Below, piece by piece: positions 53,437 through 62,335 of a DNA stretch of 64,000 bases. The stretch lies in contig DASTSO010000021.1 of the NCBI GenBank assembly GCA_035760645.1, forward strand, positions 4,718 through 68,717, in the 5' to 3' direction. A program made the translations under genes and the position numbers. The notes beneath the pieces are model-generated. The model did not search any database. It was not told the origin of the DNA and saw nothing but the letters and a program-made list of their open reading frames with translations. Numbering within the stretch: position 1 is the first letter of the stretch; every line of letters begins with the position of its first letter. This DNA comes from DASSTY01 sp035760645. GTDB taxonomy: Bacteria; Gemmatimonadota; Gemmatimonadetes; Gemmatimonadales; GWC2-71-9.

Positions 53437-56400
53437 ATGCGCCAGCGCCACACGCCCTGGATCGTCCTCGCCGCGACGCTGCTCTTCACGCTCGCGGCCG
53501 CCTGGTACGTGGCCGTGGTGGCCCGCGGCCGGGAGCGCGCGCGCTTCGAGACGGCGGCCGAGCAGACGCTCGCGGCCGTCCGCAGCCGCCTGGCGACGCA
53601 TGTCGCGCTGCTGGAGGGCACCGAGGCGTTCGTCGCCACCAGCGACACCGTCACGCGCGACATGTTCCGCGACTACGTGGCCCGGCTCGATCTGCCGGAA
53701 CACTACCCGGGGGTGCAGGGCATCGGGCTCGCGATGCGGGTGCCGCCGGGGCGTGAGGCCGCCCTCGTGGCGGCGATGCGCGAGCAGGGCGACTCGGGCT
53801 TCGCGGTGCATCCCGCCGCCGCCGCGGCGCCGCCGGCCGACGAGCGCACGGCGATCGTCTACCTCGAGCCGCTCGATTTCCGCAACGCGGTCGCGATCGG
53901 CTTCGACATGTTCACCGAGGAGACCCGCCGCGAGGCGATGCGCCGGGCGCGCGACAGCGCCGCCGCGGCGACCTCGGGGCGGGTGCGGCTGGTCCAGGAG
54001 ATCACGCCCGAGAGCCAGGCGGGCTTCCTCATCTATCTCCCGCTCTACCAGGGCGGCCGCCGCCCGACCACCGTGGCCGAGCGACGCGAGCGGCTCATCG
54101 GCTGGGTCTACAGCCCCTTCCGCGCCGGCGACCTCCTCGCCGAGGTCACCGGCCCGCGCACCGAGATCGCGTTCCGGGTCTACGACGGCGCCCCCAGGCC
54201 GGCGAACCTGCTCTACGATTCCGACCCGGCCGACCCCACGGCGAGCACGCCGGCCGCGACCTTCCGCCTCGAGCGCACGCTCGAGACGGGCGGGCGGACG
54301 TGGACGCTCGAGTTCGCGAGTCTCCCGCCGCTCGACGCGAGCGACGCCACGCCCGTGGCGCTGCTCCTGGGCATCGGGCTCCTCACCGGGGTGCTGCTCT
54401 TCCTGCTCTCCCGCTCGCTGGTGGCGTCGCAGGCGACGGCCGAGCGGCGCGCGGGCGAGCTGCGCGAGCGCAGCGAGGCGCTGCGGCTGAGCGAGCGGCG
54501 CTTCCGCTCGCTGGTCGAGCAATCACCGCTCAGCATCCAGGTGGTGGACACCGCGGGCCGCACCCTCGCCGTCAATCACGCCTTCGAGCGCATGTGGGGC
54601 ATCCGGCTCCCGGAGCTCGCCGCCTACAGCGTGCTCGCCGACCCGCAGCTCGCGGCGAACGGGCTCCTGCCGCTCATGCGCGAGGCGTTCGAGGGGCGGC
54701 CGGCCGCGCTGCCGCCGGTGGGGTTCGTGCCCCCCTTCGGCGCGCATGCGGGGACGGAGCTCTGGGTGCGCGCTTTCGTCTACCCGGTGAAGGACGACGA
54801 CGGCACCGTGCGCGAGGTGGTGCTGATCCACGAGGACATCACCGACCGGCGTCGCGTCGAGCAGCGGCTGCGCTACCAGCTCGAGCTGATGGACACCATC
54901 ACGAGCCACGCCGTCGAAGCGCTGTTCCTGATGGACGACCGGAGCCGGATCACCTTCGTGAACCCCGCGGCCGAGCGGCTCTTCGGCTACACCCGCGAGG
55001 AGCTGCTGGGCGGGGAGCTGCACGCGATGCTGCACGCCCGCCATCCCGACGGGAGTCCCTATCCGCGGGAGGAGTGCCCGCTCTTCGCCGTCTATGTCTC
55101 GGGACGCGAGCTGCGCGACCACGAGGACGTCTTCTTCCGCAAGGACGGCGCGCCGGTCGACGTCGCCTGCTCGAGCGCGCCGATCTGGCGCGACGGGCGG
55201 ATCGGGGGCGCCGTGCTCGTCGTGCGCGACATCACCGAGCGCAAGCGCACCGAGGAGGCGCTGCGGCACACGCAGAAGCTCGAGTCGATCGGGCTCCTCG
55301 CCGGCGGCATCGCGCACGACTTCAACAACCTGCTCACCGGCATCATGGGCAACGCGAGCCTCGCACGCCACACGCTCACCGGCGAGAGCGCGGCGCGCAC
55401 GGCGCCGCTGCTCGACGACGTGGTGCGGGCGAGCGAGCGCGCGGCCGACCTCACGCAGCAGCTCCTCGCCTACGCGGGCAAGGGGCGGTTCTTCGTGCAG
55501 CGGGTGGACCTCGCCGCGGTCGTGGGCGAGCTCACGGGGCTCATCCGGACCTCGATTCCCCGCAAGGTCGAGGTGCGGGTCGACTTCCCCGCCGACCTCC
55601 CGCCCATCGAGGCCGACGCGAGCCAGATCCAGCAGCTCGTGATGAACCTCGTCATCAACGGCGCCGAGGCGATCGGCGAGGAGACCGGCGCCGTGCTCGT
55701 CCGGGCCGAGGTGCGGGACCTCGATGCCGCGACCTGCGCGCGCGAGTTCCCCGCCTTCACCCTCACGCCCGGCCGCTTCCTGCGCCTCGAGGTCCGGGAC
55801 ACCGGCGAGGGGATGGACGCGGCGACGCTGGCGCGCATCTTCGACCCGTTCTTCACGACCAAGTTCATGGGCCGCGGCCTGGGGCTCGCCGCCGCGCTCG
55901 GCATCGTGCGCGGCCACCACGGGGCGATCGCCGTCGAGAGCGCGCCGGGGCGGGGGACCACCTTCACCGTCGTCCTCCCGACCGCAGACCAGCCCGGGGG
56001 CGCCGAGCCGGCGCCCGAGCCGGCGCCCGAGCCGGCGCCCGAGCCGGCAGCCGAGCCGGCAGCCGAGCCGGCACCGGCCCCGCCGCCGGCCGGGGCCCCG
56101 GCCGGCGGCGGGGCCGGCGGCGTCATCCTCCTCGCCGACGACGAGCCGCTCGTGCGCGAGGTGGCCGCCGCGCTGCTCGACGAGCTCGGCTACGCCGTGC
56201 TCACCGCCGCCGACGGGCGCGAGGCGGTGGAGCTCTTCCGCCGCGAGGCGGGTCGGGTGCGCCTGGTCCTCCTCGATCTCACCATGCCGGTCATGAGCGG
56301 CGAGGAGGCGATCCGTCATCTCCAGGCGATCCGGCCCGACGTGCCGGTGATCGTCACCAGCGGCTACGGCGAGGCCACGACGCTGGAGCGCTTCGCGGAC

Positions 56401-56496
56401 ACGCCCGTCAGCGGCTTCCTGCAGAAGCCGTTCACCACCGACCGGCTCGAGGCCGCTGTGCGCGGGGCCCTCGCGGCGCGGGAGCCACGGGACTAG
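53437..56496 (+). CDS. Membrane hybrid histidine kinase: CHASE-PAS-PAS-HisKA-HATPase-receiver
   Basis: The 1019-residue protein has a membrane helix at 8-30, an extracytoplasmic CHASE-type sensor (YVARLDLPEHYPGVQGIGLA, GFDMFTEETRREAMRRARD), and a second helix near 305-325. Two PAS domains follow, then His627 in GGIAHDFNNLLTGIMG, the ATPase, a Pro/Ala/Glu repeat linker near 855-885, and a receiver with Asp947. Long stretches of its kinase core are almost identical in DNA to the preceding kinase. The CHASE ligand is not predictable. Confidence 0.9.
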   Translation: MRQRHTPWIVLAATLLFTLAAAWYVAVVARGRERARFETAAEQTLAAVRSRLATHVALLEGTEAFVATSDTVTRDMFRDYVARLDLPEHYPGVQGIGLAMRVPPGREAALVAAMREQGDSGFAVHPAAAAAPPADERTAIVYLEPLDFRNAVAIGFDMFTEETRREAMRRARDSAAAATSGRVRLVQEITPESQAGFLIYLPLYQGGRRPTTVAERRERLIGWVYSPFRAGDLLAEVTGPRTEIAFRVYDGAPRPANLLYDSDPADPTASTPAATFRLERTLETGGRTWTLEFASLPPLDASDATPVALLLGIGLLTGVLLFLLSRSLVASQATAERRAGELRERSEALRLSERRFRSLVEQSPLSIQVVDTAGRTLAVNHAFERMWGIRLPELAAYSVLADPQLAANGLLPLMREAFEGRPAALPPVGFVPPFGAHAGTELWVRAFVYPVKDDDGTVREVVLIHEDITDRRRVEQRLRYQLELMDTITSHAVEALFLMDDRSRITFVNPAAERLFGYTREELLGGELHAMLHARHPDGSPYPREECPLFAVYVSGRELRDHEDVFFRKDGAPVDVACSSAPIWRDGRIGGAVLVVRDITERKRTEEALRHTQKLESIGLLAGGIAHDFNNLLTGIMGNASLARHTLTGESAARTAPLLDDVVRASERAADLTQQLLAYAGKGRFFVQRVDLAAVVGELTGLIRTSIPRKVEVRVDFPADLPPIEADASQIQQLVMNLVINGAEAIGEETGAVLVRAEVRDLDAATCAREFPAFTLTPGRFLRLEVRDTGEGMDAATLARIFDPFFTTKFMGRGLGLAAALGIVRGHHGAIAVESAPGRGTTFTVVLPTADQPGGAEPAPEPAPEPAPEPAAEPAAEPAPAPPPAGAPAGGGAGGVILLADDEPLVREVAAALLDELGYAVLTAADGREAVELFRREAGRVRLVLLDLTMPVMSGEEAIRHLQAIRPDVPVIVTSGYGEATTLERFADTPVSGFLQKPFTTDRLEAAVRGALAAREPRD

Positions 56497-56499
56497 ACT
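56494..56499 (+). promoter_or_regulatory. -10 element just before the CPBP gene
   Basis: TAGACT overlaps the kinase stop codon and ends ten bases before ATG 56510, placing the transcription start almost on the start codon. Confidence 0.35.
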
Positions 56500-56509
56500 C
56501 CCCGGCCGC

Positions 56510-57310
56510 ATGCCGTCCCCGCTCACGACCTACCTCCGCGCGACGCGCGCGCCGCGCTACAGCCTGCTGCTGGCGCTCCCGCTGCTCGTCCTCTACGAGC
56601 TGCTCGCCGTGCTGCTCTCGCACGACGCGCTCGCCGGCGTCCGCAACGGCGCCGACGTGCTGCTCAAGAGTCTCTTCGTCGGCTTCGGCGGGCGGCGCGG
56701 GTTGATCGTCTTCGGGGTGCTGCTGGTGGGGACCGGGGCGGTGCTGGTCTGGCGGGACCTGCGCCGCAGCGGCTGGCGGCTGCGCTGGGGCTACTTCGCC
56801 GGGATGCTGGCGGAGGCGGTCGTCTACGCGCTCCTCTTCGGGGGCGTGGTGGGGCTGCTCACGAGCCTCCTGCTGCACGCCGTGCTGCCACTCGCGACGA
56901 CGGCGCTCGGGACCACGGCGCTCGGGACGACGACGCTGGCGACCGCCACAGCCGCCTCGCCGATCGCGCGGCTCGGCCTCGCCACGCAGCTCATGATCAG
57001 CCTGGGCGCGGGGCTCTACGAGGAGCTGCTCTTCCGCGTCCTCCTCGTCGGCGCGCTCGCGCGCCTGGCGCGCGGCGGCTTCGGCTGGTCCGCGGGCGCC
57101 GCGGGCTGCTTCGCGACCCTCCTCGGCGCGCTCGTCTTCTCCGCCTTCCACTACGTCGGCCCCTATGGGGACCCGCTCGAGCTCGGCTCGTTCACCTTCC
57201 GCGCCATCGCCGGCGTCCTCTTCAGCGCCCTCTACCTCCTGCGCGGCTTCGGCATCACCGCGTGGACGCACGCGTTGTACGACGTGTTTCTCACCGTAAT
57301 GGCGGCCTAG
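56510..57310 (+). CDS. CPBP-family intramembrane glutamic endopeptidase
   Basis: The 266-residue protein has about seven helices. It carries the CPBP motifs GLYEELLFRVLL (EExxxR), VFSAFHYVG (FxxxH) and GITAWTHALYD (final His and acidic residue). These proteases are related to the CAAX prenyl protease Rce1 and process membrane peptides. A short Thr/Ala/Leu repeat (TTALGTTALGTTTLAT) lies before the catalytic helices. Confidence 0.87.
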   Translation: MPSPLTTYLRATRAPRYSLLLALPLLVLYELLAVLLSHDALAGVRNGADVLLKSLFVGFGGRRGLIVFGVLLVGTGAVLVWRDLRRSGWRLRWGYFAGMLAEAVVYALLFGGVVGLLTSLLLHAVLPLATTALGTTALGTTTLATATAASPIARLGLATQLMISLGAGLYEELLFRVLLVGALARLARGGFGWSAGAAGCFATLLGALVFSAFHYVGPYGDPLELGSFTFRAIAGVLFSALYLLRGFGITAWTHALYDVFLTVMAA

Positions 57311-57331
57311 GGGCGCCCGGCCGGGCGCCCC
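57310..57331. terminator. 22-bp palindrome filling the gap between convergent stop codons
   Basis: GGGGCGCCCGG and its exact complement span the last base of the CPBP stop to the base before the DsbA-like stop. It can act as a terminator in both directions. Confidence 0.6.
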
Positions 57332-58096
57332 CTACTTCTTCGGCCGCGCCTTCGCTGCGTAGATCGAATCCAGCACCTGGCGGAACACCTCGATCGGGTA
57401 CGCGCCCGACATGAGACCGCCCTCGATGTAGAAGGACGGAGTGCTGTTCGCGCCGGAGCGCGCGGCGCCCTCGGCGTCGCGCTGCACGGCGGCGCGCGTC
57501 GCCGGGTTCTGCAGGCATGCGAGCATCGCCTGGCGCGGCACCTGCACCGAGTCGGCGAGCGTCATGAGGTAGGGCGTCGGATCGGGGAGCTTCGCCCAGT
57601 CGGCCTGGTAGGTGTAGAGCAGGTCGTGCACCCGCCAGAAGCGGCGCTGCGCGGCGGCGCAGAGCGCGAACTCGGCGGCGGCCTCGGCGTTCGGGTGGAT
57701 CTGCGTGAGCGGGAAGTTGATGAACACCCAGCGCACCTTCCCGGGCTTGATGTACTCCCGCTCGATCGCCGGGAAGGTCTCGAGCGCGTGTCGGCGGCAA
57801 TAGGGGCACTGGAAGTCCGACATCTCGTAGACCGTCACCGGCGCCGTGGGTGCGCCCATCGCGCGCGCGCCGAGCGCGCCGATCGTCGTGTCGCTCGTGG
57901 CGGCCGTGCCGGCACCGGGTGCCGCCGGTGTCGGGGCGGCGGCGGCCGGCGTGTCGACCGGCTGCGCACCGGCGCCCGCGGCCGGCGGCAGCGAGTCGGG
58001 TCGGATCGCGTCGCGGTTCGAGGGGCCGCAGGCGAGCGCGGCCAGCATGGCGAGCGTGCCGAGGATGCGGGAGGGGCGGACGGCGGTCGGGTGCAC
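57332..58096 (-). CDS. DsbA-family thioredoxin lipoprotein
   Basis: The 254-residue protein has a lipobox (MLAALACG), a Pro/Ala-rich linker, then EMSDFQCPYCRRHALETFP (CPYC) and a helical insert. A cis-proline loop follows (SGANSTPSFYIEGGLMSGAYP). It is a paralogue of the DsbA-like lipoprotein at 26.3 kb but stands outside any tlpA-ccdA operon. It would act as a periplasmic thiol-disulfide oxidoreductase. Confidence 0.87.
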   Translation of the reverse strand: MHPTAVRPSRILGTLAMLAALACGPSNRDAIRPDSLPPAAGAGAQPVDTPAAAAPTPAAPGAGTAATSDTTIGALGARAMGAPTAPVTVYEMSDFQCPYCRRHALETFPAIEREYIKPGKVRWVFINFPLTQIHPNAEAAAEFALCAAAQRRFWRVHDLLYTYQADWAKLPDPTPYLMTLADSVQVPRQAMLACLQNPATRAAVQRDAEGAARSGANSTPSFYIEGGLMSGAYPIEVFRQVLDSIYAAKARPKK

Positions 58097-58109
58097 GGAG
58101 GGCTCCGGG

Positions 58110-58850
58110 TCAGTAGCGGCGCTGGCGGTGGCCGCTGCGGCTGTCGAGCCGCACGGTGTCGCCGCGCACGGGCACGTTCCAGTACCAGCGCGAGTTCGGG
58201 TCGTCGACGTCGAGCGAGGTGGCCCAGATCCACCACTGGCCCGCGGGCAGCCGCAGCGTCGCCCAGCCGGTGGCGTTGGTGGTGTCCACCACCGGCTGAT
58301 GGCCGCTCCGCTCGACGAGGGCGTGGGTGACGCTGTCCCAGCCCCGGAAGGCGTTATCTTGCCAGTGGCGCAGGGGGGCGCGGAGCGTGCTGTCGCGCAG
58401 GCGGAGCTCGCGCCGCACCACGTCGAGCGCGCGGCCCGCCGAGTCGCGCGTGCGCGTCGCCGCGGCGAGCGCGGCGCGGAGCCGGGCGGCGCCGGGGCCG
58501 GTCGAGTCGCGCGCGAGCGAATCCTCCAGGGCCCGCGTGCGCACCGTGGCCGCCGTGAAGTCGCGGAACGGCCCCCGGAAGCGGTCGAGGAGACTGTCGA
58601 GCGCCGCCGTGCTCGGGCGCGGCGGCGCCTTGGCCTCGAACGCCGCGCGGAGACTGTCGCGGTCGTAGGGCAGCGCGACCACCTCGAGCTGCGCGACCGG
58701 CGTCTCGGCGCTGTCGAGCCCCGGGACCGAGGCCCGCACCGCCACGGTGCGCGCGCCCTCGCGGCACCCGCCGAGGAGCGCGGCCGTCGCGGCGAGCGTC
58801 ACGGCCAGCGTCACGGCGAGCGCGGGAGCGAAGGAGGCGGCGCGGGTCAC
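58110..58850 (-). CDS. Lipoprotein, unrecognised, with coiled-coil and carboxypeptidase-like C-terminal fold
   Basis: The 246-residue protein has a lipobox (AALLGGCREG), a long helical region (residues 60-170, heavy in Arg, Asp and Leu) and a C-terminal beta domain with ATGWATLRLPAGQWWIWATS. That domain resembles the small carboxypeptidase-regulatory or transthyretin-like fold that presents a hydrophobic edge. No family name is certain. The GTG start 58850 is chosen for the signal peptide position; the frame continues upstream through a tandem repeat. It precedes the DsbA-like gene by 13 bases, so both may share an operon. Confidence 0.62.
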   Translation of the reverse strand: MTRAASFAPALAVTLAVTLAATAALLGGCREGARTVAVRASVPGLDSAETPVAQLEVVALPYDRDSLRAAFEAKAPPRPSTAALDSLLDRFRGPFRDFTAATVRTRALEDSLARDSTGPGAARLRAALAAATRTRDSAGRALDVVRRELRLRDSTLRAPLRHWQDNAFRGWDSVTHALVERSGHQPVVDTTNATGWATLRLPAGQWWIWATSLDVDDPNSRWYWNVPVRGDTVRLDSRSGHRQRRY

Positions 58851-58890
58851 GGGAGCTCGGGGGTCGAGGGCGGTCGGGGAAGCACGAGAA

Positions 58891-58938
58891 CACACGCAAC
58901 GGCACACGCAACGGCTCACGCAACGGCTCACGCAGCCG
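58891..58938. repeat. 12-bp tandem repeat, four copies
   Basis: CACACGCAACGG occurs twice, then CTCACGCAACGG and CTCACGCAGCCG, between the divergent lipoprotein and TPM-domain genes. It could influence either promoter by its length. Confidence 0.7.
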
Positions 58939-58958
58939 GGGAGCGACGACAGATCGCG

Positions 58959-59819
58959 ATGGCGACCACGGTCCGCATGCGCAGCAGGATCCGCGCGAAA
59001 GCTACCGCCCTCGGCCTGGGCCTTCAACTCGCCGCCGTGCCGCTCCTGGCACAGGGCGGGCAGAATCCGGCCGTGGACACCCTGTTCCCGGCGCGGCCCA
59101 CCGGCTTCGTCACGGACGTGGCGGGGCTCGTCGCGCCCGGCACCCGCAGCGACCTCGAGCAGCTCCTCACGAAGCTGCGGGCGGCGACGGGCGCCGAGCT
59201 CGCGGTCGTGACGCTGCCCACCATCGGTGACCGGAGCGAAGACGAGGTCGCGCTCGCCATCGGGCGGCGCTGGGGCGTGGGCGCGCGGGCGGCGATCGGC
59301 GACTCGACGCGCAACGCGGGCCTCGTGCTCCTCGTCGTGCCGCGGCAGAACCACCAGCCCGGCACCGGCCACGTGCGCATCGAGGTGGGGCAGGGGCTCG
59401 AGGGCGTCGTCACCGACGCGCGCGCCGGCCAGATCCGGCGCGACGTGATGGGGCCCGATCTCGCCGCCGAGCGCTACAGCGACGCGATCCAGAAGGGCAC
59501 CGAGGCCCTCGTCTCGGTCGTCGCCCGCGCCTACGGGGTGGGCGACTCGACGCTCTACCGCTACCAGCTCCCCGCGACGGGCACCGGTGGCGGAGGCGGT
59601 GGGAGTCTCTGGCCGCTCATCCTGCTGCTCATCTTCTTCTTCATGTTCTCGGGGTTCGGTCGCCGCCGCCGGCGCGGCGTATATTGGGGAGGGCCCTGGA
59701 TCGGCGGCGGCTGGGGCGGCGGGGGCTGGGGCGGCGGCGGGGGGTTCGGCGGAGGCGGGTTCGGCGGCTTCGGCGGCGGGGGCGGCTTCAGCGGCGGCGG
59801 CTCGGGAGGACGGTTCTGA
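58959..59819 (+). CDS. TPM-domain (YgcG/Psb32-like) membrane protein with Gly-rich tail
   Basis: The 286-residue protein has a signal peptide (LQLAAVPLLAQG) and a TPM domain (residues 45-180: FVTDVAGLVAPGTRSDLEQLL, GAELAVVTLPTIGD, GLVLLVVPRQNH). One membrane helix (WPLILLLIFFFMF) and a Gly/Trp/Phe-rich tail follow. TPM proteins often accompany LemA genes, as here with one gene between; some have acid-phosphatase activity. Its stop overlaps the next start as TGATG-type coupling. Confidence 0.87.
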   Translation: MATTVRMRSRIRAKATALGLGLQLAAVPLLAQGGQNPAVDTLFPARPTGFVTDVAGLVAPGTRSDLEQLLTKLRAATGAELAVVTLPTIGDRSEDEVALAIGRRWGVGARAAIGDSTRNAGLVLLVVPRQNHQPGTGHVRIEVGQGLEGVVTDARAGQIRRDVMGPDLAAERYSDAIQKGTEALVSVVARAYGVGDSTLYRYQLPATGTGGGGGGSLWPLILLLIFFFMFSGFGRRRRRGVYWGGPWIGGGWGGGGWGGGGGFGGGGFGGFGGGGGFSGGGSGGRF

Positions 59820-60538
59820 TGCACGAGACGGTGAAGCGGATCGTGGAGCCCTTTCTCACCGAAGTCGACCGGGTGCTGGGCGACGGCTACAGCGCGCTCC
59901 TCTACGGCTCGGCCGCCCGCGGCGATTTCGTCGAGGGCCGCTCCGACGTCAACCTCATGCTCATTCTCGACGACGTGGCGCCCGCGCGGCTCAAGGCGCT
60001 GGGCTCCGCCTTCGCCGGGTGGCGCAAGGCGGCGCAGGAGCCGCCGCTCGTGGTGAGCCGCGCCGAGTGGGGCGCGGCGAGCGACGTCTTCCCGCTCGAG
60101 ATCACCGACATGCGCGAGGCCTACCAGGTGCTGCGCGGCCCCGATCCGCTCGAGGGCATCGGCGTGGCGCGCGCCGACCTCCGGCGCGCGCTCGAGCGCG
60201 AGCTGCGCGGGAAGCTGCTCCGGCTCCGGCAGGGCTACGTCGCGCTCGCGGACGATCCCGAGCGGCTCGGCGCCATGCTGAGCGCGAGTCTGTCGACGAT
60301 GCTCGTCCTCGTCCGCGGGCTCCTCGCGCTCACCGGGCGGGCGGCGCCGCGCGACCCGCTCGAGCTCACCGTGGCGGCCGCCCAGGTCGCGGGGCTCGAC
60401 GGCGAGCCGCTCGCCGCCGTGGCGCGCCGGCGCGGCGAGCGCCGCTGGCGCTGCGAGGCGCGCGAGTGCACCGAATATCTCGACGCCGTGGCGCGCCTGG
60501 CGCGCTTCGTGGATCAACTTCAGACCGGAGACCAGTGA
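59819..60538 (+). CDS. Nucleotidyltransferase-fold protein
   Basis: The 239-residue protein has the Pol-beta-type loop LLYGSAARGDFVEGRSDVNLMLIL. The usual second catalytic Asp of the DxD pair is Asn (SDVN), so activity may be altered or lost, although this variant is common in unnamed members of the fold. A long helical C-terminal domain follows. It is placed between TPM and LemA genes with overlapping codons at both ends, implying a linked function. Confidence 0.78.
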   Translation: MHETVKRIVEPFLTEVDRVLGDGYSALLYGSAARGDFVEGRSDVNLMLILDDVAPARLKALGSAFAGWRKAAQEPPLVVSRAEWGAASDVFPLEITDMREAYQVLRGPDPLEGIGVARADLRRALERELRGKLLRLRQGYVALADDPERLGAMLSASLSTMLVLVRGLLALTGRAAPRDPLELTVAAAQVAGLDGEPLAAVARRRGERRWRCEARECTEYLDAVARLARFVDQLQTGDQ

Positions 60539-61119
60539 TGCCCCGCGCGATGCCGACCCTGCGCTTCCTCCGCACCGCCGCCGCGATCCTCGTCGTCGGG
60601 ACGACGGCCTCGGGCTGCGGCTACAACCAGATCCAGACGCTCGACGAGCAGACCAACAACGCCAAGGGCCAGATCCAGACGCAGCTCCAGCGGCGCAACG
60701 ACCTGATCCCCAACCTGGTGGCCACGGTGAAGGGCGTCGCGAAGCAGGAGTCCACCGTCTTCGGCAACATCGCCGACGCGCGGGCGAAGATGGCCGGCGC
60801 CATCCAGTCGGGCAACGTGGACTCGATGGGCGCCGCCAACGCGCAGCTCACCGCCGGCCTCGGCCGCCTCATCGCGATCTCGGAGAACTACCCCGAGCTG
60901 CGCTCGAGCGAGAGCTTCCGGCAGCTGCAGGACCAGCTCGAAGGCACCGAGAACCGGATCGCCGTCGCGCGCAACGACTACAACTCGTCCGTGAACCAGT
61001 ACAACGCCTACATTCGCCGCTTCCCCACCAACCTCACGGCCAAGGTCTTCGGCTACGGCACCAAGTCCTACTTCCAGGCGGAAGCGGGGGCGCAGGGGGT
61101 GCCGACGGTGAAGTTCTAG
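60538..61119 (+). CDS. lemA: LemA family protein
   Basis: The 193-residue protein has a lipobox-like N-terminus (GTTASGCGYN) and the LemA helical core (QLQRRNDLIPNLVATVKGVAK, LGRLIAISENYPELRSSESF, NDYNSSVNQYNAYIRRFPTN). It is probably envelope-anchored. With the TPM gene it forms a widespread but poorly understood pair. R2, with a terminator hairpin, follows directly. Confidence 0.93.
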   Translation: MPRAMPTLRFLRTAAAILVVGTTASGCGYNQIQTLDEQTNNAKGQIQTQLQRRNDLIPNLVATVKGVAKQESTVFGNIADARAKMAGAIQSGNVDSMGAANAQLTAGLGRLIAISENYPELRSSESFRQLQDQLEGTENRIAVARNDYNSSVNQYNAYIRRFPTNLTAKVFGYGTKSYFQAEAGAQGVPTVKF

Positions 61120-61238
61120 GCGGGACGGCGGGAGAGGCGGGACGGCGGGACGGCGGGAGGTCCCGCTGAGAAACGAGCCTCCGGTGTGATCACCGGAGGC
61201 TCGCGCGTTTGCTGAGTGTCCCGCCGTCCCGCCCGCTG
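61120..61238. repeat. Composite inverted repeat R2 with terminator hairpin
   Basis: GGCGGGAC-type repeats, then a hairpin of 13-base arms (61174-61186 and 61191-61203), then complementary CCCGCC repeats. Its inverted sequence matches R1 (39598-39718) over about 70 bases. It probably terminates the lemA operon and the convergent peptidase gene. Confidence 0.7.
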
Positions 61239-61273
61239 ACATCGGAGTCGGTAAGCGCGCGGAAGCTCCCGCC

Positions 61274-62188
61274 CTAGTCGGTGATCACCTCGGGCAGCAC
61301 GTACTGCAGCGGATTCACCGGCCGGCCGTTGACGTGGACCTCGTAGTGGAGGTGCGGGCCGGTCGAGAGGCCGCTGTTGCCGACGAGGGCGATCGGGGTG
61401 CCGCGCTTCACGCGCTGGCCGGGGCGGACGAGCAGCTTCGAGGCGTGCGCGAACTTGGTCTCGATCCCGTAGCCGTGGTCGATCGTGACGGCGAGTCCGT
61501 AGCCGGTCTGCCGGCCGGCCTGACGCACCACGCCGGCGCCGGGGGCGAGGATCGGGGTGCCCATCGGGGCGCTCACGTCGATCCCCTCGTGGGCGCGTGC
61601 GGTGTGCAGGATCGGGTGGAAGCGGCTCCGGCTGAACTCGCTCGAGAGCCACCCCTGGGTCGGCATGATGGACGGGGTGGCGGCGAGCCGGTCGGCGTGG
61701 CTCGCCAGACTGTCGGCCGCGTCGCGGAAGGAGCGGGCGAGGAGATTGGCCCGGCGGATCAGGGTGCTCAGGTCGAACCGCACCGCCGTGGCGCGGCGCT
61801 CGAGGGCGCCGTCGGCGGCCGGGGTCGCCACGGCGGGGCCGCCGATGCCGGCGGCCTGCACCTGCGGGTCGATCGGATCGAGGTTCGCGAGGGTGCGGAT
61901 CCGCGCGTCCCGTTCGGCGATGCGCTCGAGGGTGTCGGAGAGGGTGCGCACCCGCTGGTCGAGCTCCCCGAGCTGGACCGCGAGACGCGCGTTCTCGGAC
62001 TGGAGGCCCGCGGTGCGCGAGAGGTCCACCGAGCGGGAGAGGGTGGCGTAGCCCACCAGGCAGAGCAGGGCCACCACGCCCGCGGCGATGCCGGCGGCCA
62101 GCCGGAGCGCCGAGTAGGAGACCTCGACGATCTTCGAGGGCTCCGACCCGTGCGGCACCAGCACGACCGTCCAGCGACGCTTGCCCAT
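61274..62188 (-). CDS. M23-family (LytM/NlpD-type) peptidase
   Basis: The 304-residue protein has a membrane helix at about 28-48, a coiled-coil segment (60-115) and a C-terminal M23 domain with zinc ligands in HEGIDVSAP (HxxxD) and HLHYEV (HxH). This layout is common in cell-wall endopeptidases that cut peptide cross-links or activate amidases during division. It stands between convergent lemA and the upstream metG on the same strand. Confidence 0.9.
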   Translation of the reverse strand: MGKRRWTVVLVPHGSEPSKIVEVSYSALRLAAGIAAGVVALLCLVGYATLSRSVDLSRTAGLQSENARLAVQLGELDQRVRTLSDTLERIAERDARIRTLANLDPIDPQVQAAGIGGPAVATPAADGALERRATAVRFDLSTLIRRANLLARSFRDAADSLASHADRLAATPSIMPTQGWLSSEFSRSRFHPILHTARAHEGIDVSAPMGTPILAPGAGVVRQAGRQTGYGLAVTIDHGYGIETKFAHASKLLVRPGQRVKRGTPIALVGNSGLSTGPHLHYEVHVNGRPVNPLQYVLPEVITD

Positions 62189-62335
62189 GTCCTGTCCGCG
62201 CTCCGGAGGTGAGTAGCTCGGCTCTCAAACTCGCCGGGCCGCCGGCGCCCGGCGGTGAGCCAGGTTCCACGGCAGAGGTAAGTACAAGCCAAGTTGCCGG
62301 CGGATGCCGGGCTTGTCAAGCGCGGAACGGTGTGT

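Noticed and set aside
50121..53663. An 1180-codon minus-strand frame opposite the first hybrid kinase
   Set aside because: Antisense shadow with repetitive composition; the sense frame is a clear histidine kinase.
58891..58938. Considered as a short CRISPR-like array
   Set aside because: The 12-bp units are directly adjacent, with no spacers, and no cas genes are present.
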